A stretch of DNA of 64,000 nt from Amycolatopsis nalaikhensis (GTDB lineage: Bacteria > Actinomycetota > Actinomycetes > Mycobacteriales > Pseudonocardiaceae): the NCBI RefSeq assembly GCF_030264295.1, contig NZ_CP127173.1, positions 2,115,501 to 2,179,500 on the forward strand, in the 5' to 3' direction. The position numbers and the translations under genes are program-made. The notes beneath the pieces were generated by a model. The model was not told the origin of the DNA and ran no database searches. It worked only from the letters and a program-made list of their open reading frames with translations. Of the stretch, positions 23,875 through 31,948 are shown one piece after another; position 1 is the stretch's first letter; each line of letters starts with the position of its first letter.

Positions 23875-25251
23875 GTGCCCGCTACCGGGCTCGACTTCAC
23901 CGGCCTCGCCGCGCAGGCCGCGCTGCTCGCCGCGGGCGCCGTCACCTCAGCCGAGCTGACCGCCGCCGCGCTCGACCGGGCGCACGCCAGCCAGCCGACC
24001 CTCAACGCCTTCCGCCACCTGCGCGACGACGACGCGCGCGCCGAAGCCGCGGAAGCGGACCGGCGTCTGCAAGCGGGTGACCGCGCGCCGCTGCTCGGCG
24101 TGCCGGTCGCGATCAAGGACGACGTCGACCTCACCGGCCTGCCCACGGCGTTCGGCTGCGCCGGCGAGTTCCCGTGCGCGACGGCCGACGCGCCCGCCGT
24201 CGCCCTGCTGCGCGAAGCCGGCGCGGTGATCATCGGCAAGACGAACACCCCCGAACTGGGCCAGTGGCCGTTCACCGAGGGCCCGGCCTTCGGCGCGACG
24301 CGCAACCCGTGGAGCACGGACCACACGCCAGGGGGTTCTTCGGGCGGGAGCGCGGCCGCGGTGGCGTCGGGGGTCATCGCGGCCGCGCTCGGGTCCGACG
24401 GCGCCGGGTCGGTGCGGATCCCGGCCGCGTGGACCGGGCTCGTCGGCATCAAGACCCAGCGCGGCCGGATCCCGACCGGCGGCGAGCTGTTCCACGGCCT
24501 CACCGTGCTCGGCCCGCTCGCCCGGACGGTCGAGGACGCCGCGCTGCTGCTCGACGTCACCGCCGCCACCGGCAGTACGTTCCGGACCGCCGCCACCCGC
24601 GAACCTGGACGGCTGCGGATCGGGCTGTCGACGCGGATCCCGTTCACCGCCACGAAAACCCGGCTCGACCCGGTCGTCGAGACGGCCGTGCGCCGCCTGG
24701 CCGAGTCGCTCGCCGGGCTGGGCCACGAGATCGTCGAGGTGGAGCCGGACTACGGGCTGATCGGCCTGACGTTCCTGCCGCGCTCGCTCTCCGGCGTCCG
24801 CGACTGGGCGTTGCGCGTGCCCGACCGCGCCGGGCTCGACCCGCGCACCCGCAGCAACGCCGGCCACGGCCGCCTGCTGGCCGGGCCCGCCCTGCGGCTG
24901 GCCCGCGCGCTCGAACCCGGACTGCACCGGCGGATCGGCTCGGTGTTCGGCCGCGTCGACGTCCTGCTGACCCCGACCACGGCGACCCCGCCGCCGCCGA
25001 TCGGCACGTTCGACGGGCTGTCCGGCTGGGAGACCGACCAGGCCATGATCGCCGCGTGCCCGTACGCTTGGCCGTGGAACGTGCTGGGCTGGCCGGGGGT
25101 CAACGTCCCGGCCGGGCTCACCGGCGGCGGGCTCCCGCTCGGGGCCCAGCTGCTCGGCCCGTCGCACGCCGAGGAGCGGCTGATTTCCCTCGCCGCGCAA
25201 CTGGAAGAGGTCGAACGGTGGCCGGAGCGGCATCCCGAGACAAGCTGGTAA
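23875..25251 (+). CDS. amidase signature family amidohydrolase
   Basis: A 458-aa protein from GTG 23875. Amidase-signature features: PVAIKDDVDLTGLPT with the catalytic Lys, then the Gly/Ser-rich signature TPGGSSGGSAAAVASGVIAA containing the cis-Ser, and LGSDGAGSVRIPAAWTGLVG with the nucleophilic Ser. The KTQRGRIP segment and LLTPTT near the C-terminus are typical. It hydrolyses an amide of unknown identity in the cytoplasm. It overlaps the TetR gene by 34 bp and shares the palindromic operator upstream. Confidence 0.9.
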   Translation: MPATGLDFTGLAAQAALLAAGAVTSAELTAAALDRAHASQPTLNAFRHLRDDDARAEAAEADRRLQAGDRAPLLGVPVAIKDDVDLTGLPTAFGCAGEFPCATADAPAVALLREAGAVIIGKTNTPELGQWPFTEGPAFGATRNPWSTDHTPGGSSGGSAAAVASGVIAAALGSDGAGSVRIPAAWTGLVGIKTQRGRIPTGGELFHGLTVLGPLARTVEDAALLLDVTAATGSTFRTAATREPGRLRIGLSTRIPFTATKTRLDPVVETAVRRLAESLAGLGHEIVEVEPDYGLIGLTFLPRSLSGVRDWALRVPDRAGLDPRTRSNAGHGRLLAGPALRLARALEPGLHRRIGSVFGRVDVLLTPTTATPPPPIGTFDGLSGWETDQAMIAACPYAWPWNVLGWPGVNVPAGLTGGGLPLGAQLLGPSHAEERLISLAAQLEEVERWPERHPETSW

Positions 25252-25793
25252 GCACCCGGGAAGCCATCCTGCGCGGCGCCCTGAGCGTCGTCGGCGAGCA
25301 CGGCGTCGGCGGGCTGACGAACCGCCGGATCGTCGCCGCGGCCGGGGTTTCGCTCGGCACGTTGACCTACCACTTCCCCAGCCAGACGGCGTTGCTGCGC
25401 GAGGCGATGCTGCTGTTCGTCGAGGAGGAGACGGCGAAGCTGGGCGCGATCGTCGACGGCTACCGCGCGGAGGGCTTGAGCGTCGAGCAGGCGGCATCGG
25501 TGGTCGAGCAGGTGATCGCGCAGCTTCCGTTCGGCGCGGACGAACTGGGCGCGCACGAGCTGTACCTGCAGTCGGCCCGCGACCCGGAGCTGCAGGAGGC
25601 GTCCGCGCGGTGTTTCGCGGCGTACGACGAGCTGGCCGTGACGATCTTGGAGGCGCTGGGCGTCCCGGACCCGCGGCGGCTGGCCGGGCCGGTGGTGGCG
25701 TTGATCGCCGGGTTGCAGCTGCGACGGCTGGCGACGGGCGAGACCGACACGCCGGTGGCCGAGCCTCTGATGATGCTGCTGCGCGGGGCGTGA
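25218..25793 (+). CDS. TetR-family transcriptional regulator
   Basis: A 191-aa protein from GTG 25218. The HTH is REAILRGALSVVGEHGVGGL followed by TNRRIVAAAGVSLGTLTYHF, a standard TetR DNA-binding domain, then PSQTALLREAML. The C-terminal ligand domain is of the TetR_C_7-like sort (AHELYLQSARDPELQ). It lies inside the amidase-MpaB operon and probably binds the palindrome at 23840. Stop overlaps the next start (TGATG). Confidence 0.88.
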   Translation: MAGAASRDKLVSTREAILRGALSVVGEHGVGGLTNRRIVAAAGVSLGTLTYHFPSQTALLREAMLLFVEEETAKLGAIVDGYRAEGLSVEQAASVVEQVIAQLPFGADELGAHELYLQSARDPELQEASARCFAAYDELAVTILEALGVPDPRRLAGPVVALIAGLQLRRLATGETDTPVAEPLMMLLRGA

Positions 25794-26674
25794 TGGCCCC
25801 GCCGATCGAGCGGGGAACGGCGGCGTGGAAGTACTTCGGCGACTTCCGCGACGTGCTCTTGGCCGGGCAGGTGCTGGTGCTGCAGGTGGCGCACCCGGTC
25901 GTCGCGGCGGGGGTGCGGGACCATTCGGACTACACGACGGACCCGTGGACGCGCTTGATGCGGACGGGGGCGTCGCTGTCGATCTACGTGTACGGCGGGG
26001 TTTCCGGCGCGCGGGTGGAGGCCTCGCGGTTGCGGTCGTTGCACCGGACTTTCACGGGTGTCGCGGACGGCCGCCGTTACAGCGCGCTTGATCCCGCTGC
26101 CTACGCCTGGGTGCACGCGACCCTGGTGAAGGTTCCCATTGACGCGCAACGGTTCTTCGGGATTTCGCCGACTCAGTCCGAATTGGACGAGTACTACGCG
26201 CAGCTGTGCGACGTCGGGCGGATGCTCGGCGTGCGTGAGCGGGACTTGCCACCGGACTGGGCGGCATTCTCGCGGTACTACGACGAGATGGTGGACGGAT
26301 TCGCGGGGAACCCGACGATCGAGACGTTGTTCGAGACGATCCGGACGGTCCCGAAGCCGTATTCGTGGCTGCCGGACGCTTGCTGGCGTCCCCTCCGGGA
26401 CCTCCAGGCGCGGGGCCAGATGTTCCTGATCCGGGCCACGTTGCCACCCGCCTTCCGCTCTCGCCTCGGTCTGAAGTGGACGGACCGCGACGAGCGGCGG
26501 TTCGAGCGTTTCGCCCGCGCGGTACGCCTCATGGCAACCCCGATCCCGCCCGGCCTGCGAACGGCCCACATGCGCTGGATAGGCAAGCTCAACGTCTGGT
26601 TCCGCGCCCACCCGAGGGCCTACCGCCTCCTGATCCGCGGCAACGGCCCCGGCTCCGGCGGCGAGATGTCGTGA
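25793..26674 (+). CDS. MpaB-type oxygenase/DUF2236 family protein
   Basis: A 293-aa protein from ATG 25793. DUF2236 motifs: VLQVAHPVVAAGVRDHSDYT with a candidate haem-ligand His, DPWTRLMRTGASL, the LDPAAYAWVHATLV motif, and RYYDEMVDGF. Structurally studied members (latex-clearing protein Lcp and MpaB) bind haem b and oxidise substrates. Position in an operon with an amidase suggests catabolism or detoxification. The stop codon lies inside the inverted repeat at 26664-26717. Confidence 0.8.
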   Translation: MAPPIERGTAAWKYFGDFRDVLLAGQVLVLQVAHPVVAAGVRDHSDYTTDPWTRLMRTGASLSIYVYGGVSGARVEASRLRSLHRTFTGVADGRRYSALDPAAYAWVHATLVKVPIDAQRFFGISPTQSELDEYYAQLCDVGRMLGVRERDLPPDWAAFSRYYDEMVDGFAGNPTIETLFETIRTVPKPYSWLPDACWRPLRDLQARGQMFLIRATLPPAFRSRLGLKWTDRDERRFERFARAVRLMATPIPPGLRTAHMRWIGKLNVWFRAHPRAYRLLIRGNGPGSGGEMS

Positions 26675-26717
26675 GTGGCGATTAGGGTTCTAACCCGAAT
26701 TGCCACTCACGACATCT
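26664..26717. repeat. intergenic inverted repeat with GTCGTGAGTG ends, convergent terminator
   Basis: Arms of 16 bp (26664-26679 and 26702-26717) contain GTCGTGAGTG and its complement. The interior has GGGTT-CT-AACCC. Both convergent genes end inside it: the MpaB stop is at 26672-26674 and the CGNR gene ends at 26690. A relative with the same GTCGTGAGTG ends lies at 42102. Confidence 0.75.
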
Positions 26718-27265
26718 TGGCGACCACTGACTCGGGCGTAGTGGGCGCGGGCCTTGGCGCGGTTGCCGCAGCGGGCCATTGAGCACCACTGGCGATTCCG
26801 CCGCGGGGACGCGTCGCAGAACCGCAGCCCGCAGTCGTCCGCCGCGCACACCCGGACCGCCGCGTCGCCCGTCGCCAGGTCGATCGCGTCCGCCGCCAGG
26901 GCCGCGAAAGCCGTCGCCACCGGGTCCTTCGGCGCCGGGACTTCGCGCCGCAACCCGCCCTCGGACAGCACCAGCCGCGGAGGCGGCGCCGGAGCCGAGG
27001 CGGCCGCGTTGTTCACCAGCTCGACGTCCATCTTCTCCGGCTCCTCCGGCGGCAGCAGCACCCGGTCGATCGCCTCCCGCAGCGCCTTCGCCGCCAGGAC
27101 GTTGCCCGCCGTCACCGGGACCCGGCCCGTCGTGAACCCCGCCAGCTCCAGCCACTCCGCCAGCGCCTCCGGTCCGGTCAGCAGCTCGACCGGCTCGGCG
27201 TGCCGGTTGCGCGTCGTGTTGACCAGGTCGAGGCACGGCCGTCCGCCGTCGAAGACCCACTCCAT
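26690..27265 (-). CDS. CGNR zinc-finger/ABATE-domain protein
   Basis: A 191-aa protein, MEWVFDGGRPCLDLVNTTRN, the N-terminal ABATE region. The zinc-binding end reads VRVCAADDCGLRFCDASPRR with RQWCSMARCGNRAKARAHYA. The longer linker and Pro/Ala-rich segment differ from the protein at 12288. The last few residues come from within the convergent inverted repeat. Divergent from a dehalogenase-like hydrolase, with twin TCTAAC-N11-GTTAGA sites between them, so it is the candidate local regulator. Confidence 0.88.
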   Translation of the reverse strand: MEWVFDGGRPCLDLVNTTRNRHAEPVELLTGPEALAEWLELAGFTTGRVPVTAGNVLAAKALREAIDRVLLPPEEPEKMDVELVNNAAASAPAPPPRLVLSEGGLRREVPAPKDPVATAFAALAADAIDLATGDAAVRVCAADDCGLRFCDASPRRNRQWCSMARCGNRAKARAHYARVSGRQDVVSGNSG

Positions 27266-27273
27266 TCCCCCAC

Positions 27274-27332
27274 TCTAACCCTTGAAGACAGTTAGAAGCA
27301 GCGCTACCGTCTAACCCCATGAACCGGTTAGA
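27274..27332. promoter_or_regulatory. twin operator TCTAAC-N11-GTTAGA
   Basis: Two identical-spacing inverted repeats: 27274-27279/27291-27296 and 27310-27315/27327-27332, each TCTAAC-N11-GTTAGA, 36 bp apart centre to centre. The second overlaps the hydrolase start codon region (ATG 27319). Likely binding sites of one dimeric regulator acting on both divergent genes. Confidence 0.75.
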
Positions 27333-28167
27333 ACGCACCGCCACGGTCAACGGCATCCGGATGCACTACCTCCGGGCGGGCGACGGCCCGCCGCTGTTCC
27401 TCCTGCACGGCTGGCCGCAGACGTCGCACTGCTGGCACCAGGTCGTCGACGCCCTCGCCGAGACGCACACCGTCGTCGCCCCCGACCTGCGCGGCTACGG
27501 CCGCACCGACAAGCCGAAGTCCGGCTACGACAAGCGCACGATGGCCGCCGACGTCGCCGCGCTCGCCGACCACCTCGGCTTCGAAACCGTCGCCGTCGCC
27601 GGGCACGACCGCGGCGGCCGCGTCGCCCACCGCTGGGCCCTCGACCGCCCGGACCAGGTCGACCGCCTGGCCGTGCTCGACATCGCCCCGACCCGCGCGA
27701 TGTGGCAACGCCTCGACACCGGTATCGCGAAGGCCTACTGGCACTGGCTCTTCCACCTCCAGCCCGACCTGCCGGAACTCCTCGCGGGCCAGAACGTCGC
27801 CGCCTACCTCGGCTACTTCTTCGAACAGTGGTCCTACCAACGCTTCGACGCCGAAGCGCAAGCCGTGTACGTCGAAGCCTTCTCCCAGCCGGGCGCCCTC
27901 CGGGCGGGCTTCGACGACTACCGCGCCTCCTTCCCCGACGACGCCGAACTCGACGACGCCGACTACGAAGCCGGGAAGCGCCTCACCCAGCCGGTCCTCG
28001 CGCTCTGGGGCGCGAACGGCCTGCTCGGCACCCTCCCGACGCTGGAGATCTGGCGCGAGTACGCCCACGACGTCACCGGCGGGCCGCTCGCCGAGTGCGG
28101 CCACTTCCTGCCCGAGGAACAGCCGGGCGAAGTCGTCGCCCGCCTGCGGGAGTTCCTGCGCCCCTGA
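27319..28167 (+). CDS. alpha/beta hydrolase, fluoroacetate/haloacid dehalogenase-like
   Basis: A 282-aa protein. Nucleophile elbow VAVAGHDRGGRVAHRWALD carries Asp in place of Ser, with the D-R-G-x-R pair typical of fluoroacetate dehalogenase (carboxylate-binding Arg residues). HGWPQT is the oxyanion loop; KAYWHWLFHLQP provides the halide-binding His-Trp pair; AVLDIAPT and ECGHFLPEE hold the acid and the catalytic His. The same architecture is found in epoxide hydrolases, but the HW and DRGxR pairs favour a dehalogenase. Divergent from the CGNR regulator. Confidence 0.82.
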   Translation: MNRLERTATVNGIRMHYLRAGDGPPLFLLHGWPQTSHCWHQVVDALAETHTVVAPDLRGYGRTDKPKSGYDKRTMAADVAALADHLGFETVAVAGHDRGGRVAHRWALDRPDQVDRLAVLDIAPTRAMWQRLDTGIAKAYWHWLFHLQPDLPELLAGQNVAAYLGYFFEQWSYQRFDAEAQAVYVEAFSQPGALRAGFDDYRASFPDDAELDDADYEAGKRLTQPVLALWGANGLLGTLPTLEIWREYAHDVTGGPLAECGHFLPEEQPGEVVARLREFLRP

Positions 28168-28263
28168 GTCACCCGGGGCCGCCGGTCCCCCGATCTGGGG
28201 ACCGCGGTTCCCTCGCCGCCGTGACGCCCGCCACCCGCCGACGTCGCTAGGTTCGGACCCACG

Positions 28264-29661
28264 ATGGGGACCAAACCAAGACTGGCGTTACTCATGCTGC
28301 TGGCCGTGCTGGGGATCGCGGCAGGCGGCGGGATCGCGCACGCCGACGGCGCGCCGTCCGGCACCGACGTCCAAGTCGCGCAGACGCTCGGCGCGCGCGA
28401 GCTGACCGTGATCATCCGCCGGGTCGACACGACGCCGTCGCCGCTGCGGGTCGACGTCGTGACGCACGAGGGCACCGCGCCCGGCACGTTGCACCTGGCC
28501 GTCGCGGCCGACGGCGTCACGAGCGCGCGGGCCGACGTCGTCCTCGGCGCCGAGCCGGGTGCGTACCCGGGAAATCTCCGCGTCGACAAGCCGGGCCCGT
28601 GGGAGCTGTCGGTGAGCGACGGCACCGGACCGGCCGCGACGATCCCGTTCATCGTGCCCGCCCGCGTGGTGCCGCCGTGGGAGAAGGCGACCTACGGCGG
28701 GTTCGTCGCCGCGGGCGTGTTCCTGCTGCTCGCGCTGCTCGTCGGGGTCCGGGCGCGGCGGACGGCGTTCGCGCTGGTCCCGGCGGGTGGCGCGGTCGCG
28801 GCGATCGCCGTCGCGGTCACCGGCGCGCTGCTGTCGGCGAGCACTCCCCCGCCGCCCGCGCCCGGCAGCCAGCTCGACCCGACGTTCGACAACGTCACCG
28901 ACCCGTACGCGAACGCGCAGCTGTCCACAGTGGATTACTCGCGGCCGCCGGTGAATCTGGCCGTCCACGCCGAAGGCGGCGGACTGAGACTGAGCCTCAC
29001 CGACGGCGCCACCGGCCGCCCGGTCGACGACCTGCTCGTCCACGACAACGCCCTCGTGCACCTGGTGCTCGTCTCGCCGTCCGGGCGGATGAGTCACCTG
29101 CACCCGGGGCGCGTCGGCCCCGGCGACTACCGCGTCCGCGTCGCCGACCCGGAAAAGGGCACGTACGCCGTCGCCGCGGAACTCGTCCGGCGCGGCGGCG
29201 GGGTCCAGCTGGCCCGGTCCACTGTGGACCTCGACGGCGCGGCACAACCCGCACCCGAGCCACCCGGCGCCGGACCCCGGACGGTCGACGGCACCCCGGT
29301 GGACCTCACGATCAGCCCGGGGTCGCCGACGACGATCACCGCGCACTTCCCGGCGCAGGACCTCCAGCCGTGGCTGGGCATGCTGGGCCACCTCATCATC
29401 GCCGGGCCGATCGACGGGCCCGTCGGGGAAAGCGCCGCGAAGGCACCGACCTGGGCGCACGTCCACGCGATGACGCCGCCGGTCGCGGGCCAGGCCGACC
29501 GCCCCGACGAGACCGTCGCCGCGTACGGCCCGGACGTCAGTTTCACCTACACCTTCGCCGCACCCGGCCGGTACCGGATCTGGCTGCAGGCCGAACGCGG
29601 CTACCGCGTGCTCACCGTCCCCGCCGTGGTGGACGTCCCGACGACAGGAGCAGGCCGATGA
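28264..29661 (+). CDS. secreted/membrane protein with His-rich motifs, first gene of an uncharacterised operon
   Basis: A 465-aa protein with a signal peptide (ALLMLLAVLGIAAGGGIAHA, cleaved after AHA), an immunoglobulin-like domain to about residue 135, two membrane helices (GGFVAAGVFLLLALLVGV and VAAIAVAVTGALL) and a long extracytoplasmic part. The last part has MSHLHPG, GMLGHLIIAG and WAHVHAM, spaced His/Met motifs as in periplasmic copper-binding proteins. It shares its stop with the next start (ATGA). I know no named family for the whole protein; copper handling is an inference. Confidence 0.7.
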   Translation: MGTKPRLALLMLLAVLGIAAGGGIAHADGAPSGTDVQVAQTLGARELTVIIRRVDTTPSPLRVDVVTHEGTAPGTLHLAVAADGVTSARADVVLGAEPGAYPGNLRVDKPGPWELSVSDGTGPAATIPFIVPARVVPPWEKATYGGFVAAGVFLLLALLVGVRARRTAFALVPAGGAVAAIAVAVTGALLSASTPPPPAPGSQLDPTFDNVTDPYANAQLSTVDYSRPPVNLAVHAEGGGLRLSLTDGATGRPVDDLLVHDNALVHLVLVSPSGRMSHLHPGRVGPGDYRVRVADPEKGTYAVAAELVRRGGGVQLARSTVDLDGAAQPAPEPPGAGPRTVDGTPVDLTISPGSPTTITAHFPAQDLQPWLGMLGHLIIAGPIDGPVGESAAKAPTWAHVHAMTPPVAGQADRPDETVAAYGPDVSFTYTFAAPGRYRIWLQAERGYRVLTVPAVVDVPTTGAGR

Positions 29662-30047
29662 GACGCCCGACGTTGCTGATCGCCGTCGTCGCCTTGGCCG
29701 TCGTGGCCGGCGCGGCCTGGCTGCTGTGGCCGCGCGACGCGAAACCCAGTACGCAGCAAGCGGTGTCCGGCCCGTACACCGTCCAGTTCTCCGCGGACGA
29801 GCCGCGCATCGGCGGCAACACGTTCGCGGTCGCCGTCACCGGGCCCGCGCCCGACGCGGTCACGGTCGCGCCGGTGATGGCACAGATGGGACACGCGTTC
29901 GCCCCGGTCGTCGCCGGACCGGACGGCCCCGGCCGCTTCCGCGCCGCCGACGTCGGGCTGCCGATGGCCGGGCAGTGGGAGATCACCGTGTCACTGCGCG
30001 GACCGGGCGGGCCCGCCCAAGTCGTATTCCCGTTGTTGGTCAAGTGA
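29658..30047 (+). CDS. FixH/YtkA-like membrane-anchored domain protein
   Basis: A 129-aa protein: an N-terminal anchor (LLIAVVALAVVAGAAWLLW) and one extracytoplasmic beta domain, with YTVQFSADEPRIGGNTFAV at its start, VMAQMGHAF in the middle and MAGQWEITVSLRG at its end. The layout with an M-x-H motif is that of YtkA/FixH-type domains, which often occur with copper or cytochrome oxidase assembly genes. Overlaps the upstream gene by 4 bp. Confidence 0.7.
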   Translation: MRRPTLLIAVVALAVVAGAAWLLWPRDAKPSTQQAVSGPYTVQFSADEPRIGGNTFAVAVTGPAPDAVTVAPVMAQMGHAFAPVVAGPDGPGRFRAADVGLPMAGQWEITVSLRGPGGPAQVVFPLLVK

Positions 30048-30057
30048 AGGAGGGGGA

Positions 30058-31200
30058 ATGGATCTCACCGCATCCGGCGTCCGCACGACGTCGGTGGCGA
30101 AACAAGCGCGGACGGGGTTGCTGCCCGCGAACGTCGTGCTCGGGGGCTCACTGCTGTCGCTGGTCGGGCTGACCTGGGACATCCAGTGGCACAGCGACGT
30201 CGGGCCGGACACGTTCTTCACGCTGCCGCACCTGTTCCTGTACGCGGGCAGCGCGGTCGTCGGCCTGGCGAGCCTCGCCGTCGTGCTGCTGACGACGGCG
30301 GCGCGGCGCGCGGGCCGTCCGGTCGACCCGCGGGTCGGCGGGCGCGTGGTCAACGTCTTCGGCCGGACGTTCGCCGCGCCGCTGGGCTACCTGGTCTCGG
30401 GGGTCGGCGCGGCGACGTTCCTGCTGTACGGCCTGTGGGACCAGTGGTGGCACGGGCTGTACGGCTTCGACGCGGTCATCGACTCGCCGCCCCACATCGG
30501 GCTGCTGCTGGCGATCACCGTGTCGCTGATCGGCACGACCGCGGTGTTCGCCGCGGCGAGGGAGCACCGCTGGGGACGGCTGGGCACGCTGGCGTCGCTG
30601 ACCGTGCTGCTCACCTTCGCGCCGGTGCTGGCGCTCGGGTTGCAGCAGGTGCCGGACGACTACGCCGACGCCGTCTCGATCGGGACGTCGATGATGGCGG
30701 TCCTGCTGGTCGCGGTCGGCGCGGGCTTCCTGCGGCGGCCCGGCGGCGCGGTCGGCGTCGCGGCGATGGTCGCGGCGGTGCAGGCGGTGTTCTGGTGGTT
30801 CTCGCCGTGGGCCGCGACGGCTTACGCGGACATGGTCGGCCTGCCGCTGCGGGACGCGATCTCGGGCGTGCCGGAAATGCCGTCGCTGACGCCGATGGCG
30901 TTGCTGCCGGTGGCGGCGGTGATGGAGCTGGTCTACTTCGCCGGGCGACGCCGGGGGTGGCGCGCGGGCCGGGTGTCCGTGGTCGCGGGCGGGATCGCCG
31001 GGCTGCTGCTCGGGCTGAGCCTGCCGGTGCAGCGGACGCTGCTCTACACGGGCGCGCACCTGCCGCCCGCCTGGTACCTGACGACGACCGTCGTGCTCAG
31101 CGCGGCGCTGGGGCTGCTCGGCGGGTTCGCCGGGTGGCGGTTCGGCGGGATGCTGTGCCTGCTGGCGCCCGCGAAGAGGGGGGAAACCGCTGATGCGTAA
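30058..31200 (+). CDS. polytopic membrane protein with conserved His/Trp motifs
   Basis: A 380-aa protein with about nine or ten membrane segments, from ATG 30058 behind GAAGGAGGGGG. Two related motifs stand out: LTWDIQWHSDVGPD with FTLPHLFLY, and LWDQWWHGLYGFD with SPPHIGLLL. Each is a W-D-xx-W-H followed some 15 residues later by P-H, arranged as an internal repeat that could bind metal or haem at the membrane face. I do not recognise a characterised family. Third gene of the operon. Confidence 0.7.
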   Translation: MDLTASGVRTTSVAKQARTGLLPANVVLGGSLLSLVGLTWDIQWHSDVGPDTFFTLPHLFLYAGSAVVGLASLAVVLLTTAARRAGRPVDPRVGGRVVNVFGRTFAAPLGYLVSGVGAATFLLYGLWDQWWHGLYGFDAVIDSPPHIGLLLAITVSLIGTTAVFAAAREHRWGRLGTLASLTVLLTFAPVLALGLQQVPDDYADAVSIGTSMMAVLLVAVGAGFLRRPGGAVGVAAMVAAVQAVFWWFSPWAATAYADMVGLPLRDAISGVPEMPSLTPMALLPVAAVMELVYFAGRRRGWRAGRVSVVAGGIAGLLLGLSLPVQRTLLYTGAHLPPAWYLTTTVVLSAALGLLGGFAGWRFGGMLCLLAPAKRGETADA

Positions 31201-31801
31201 GACTCTGTCGCCCGGGGCTCCGCCCCGGCCGGGGGCTCCGCCACCCGGAACCCCCAAAAGCCGGTTTGTGCTCGCCTTGGCCGCCGTCGCCGGGTTGCTG
31301 TTCGCCACCGCGGCGCCGGCGAACGCCTACGAGCCGGTGAACATCGTGCACACCGAGCGGGTGCAGGCCGGCCCGTACGGGCTGACGGTCGGGTTCAGCA
31401 CCTGGCCGCTGAAAGCCATGCAGTCGCTGGACTTCACCTTCATCCCCGACGGCGGGATCGAGGGCAAGTCCGGCACCCTCACCATGATCAACCCGGAGGG
31501 CGGCCAGAACCGGAAGCAGCCGCTGGTCCGGCACCCGCGCAAGCGCGACGTCTGGGGCCTGGACGTCCGGTCGATGCCGCGGCCCGGCGAGTGGACGTTC
31601 CGGTTCACCGTCAACGGCCCGGCCGGGTCCGGCACCGGCGAGCTGAAAGCCCTGCCGGTGCTGGAACAGCCGGGGCCGCCGATGGGCGTCAGCTGGGCGA
31701 TCAGCACGCTGCCGCTGATCGGGCTCGTGGTGCTCGTCGTGGTGGCCTGGCGCCGGACGCGCAGCCGACTGCGTGGTGGGGAGCTTCCGGCAATCGGGTG
31801 A
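31193..31801 (+). CDS. secreted protein with C-terminal membrane anchor
   Basis: A 202-aa protein overlapping the previous gene by 8 bp. The N-terminus is Pro-rich (PGAPPRPGAPPPGTP) and then has a signal sequence LALAAVAGLLFATAAPANAY. The mature part is a beta domain (YGLTVGFSTWPLKAMQSLDF) with a C-terminal helix WAISTLPLIGLVVLVVVAW and a basic tail. This is an envelope-anchored, outward-facing domain, similar in plan to the FixH-like second gene. Last gene of the operon. Confidence 0.65.
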   Translation: MRKTLSPGAPPRPGAPPPGTPKSRFVLALAAVAGLLFATAAPANAYEPVNIVHTERVQAGPYGLTVGFSTWPLKAMQSLDFTFIPDGGIEGKSGTLTMINPEGGQNRKQPLVRHPRKRDVWGLDVRSMPRPGEWTFRFTVNGPAGSGTGELKALPVLEQPGPPMGVSWAISTLPLIGLVVLVVVAWRRTRSRLRGGELPAIG

Positions 31802-31842
31802 GATTCCCCCCACATTCGACGGCCGGGCGTATCCGCGCCGCC

Positions 31843-31887
31843 GTGAAGGCCTCCTTCACCGCAGAGGACGGGGAAGGGGGCCTTCAC
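31843..31887. repeat. GTGAAGG-type intergenic inverted repeat
   Basis: GTGAAGG-CCT-CCTTCAC at 31843-31859, with GGCCTTCAC at 31879-31887 able to pair with GTGAAGGCC at 31843-31851, giving two alternative stems. Between convergent genes. Confidence 0.55.
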
Positions 31888-31948
31888 CATTTCTTCGGAG
31901 GCGGCGGGACACGGGTGGGTGATCATGGTCACCCACGCGGAGGAGGGA

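Noticed and set aside
26664..26717. Insertion sequence or MITE
   Set aside because: No transposase, no target-site duplication visible, and the position at convergent stop codons fits a terminator.
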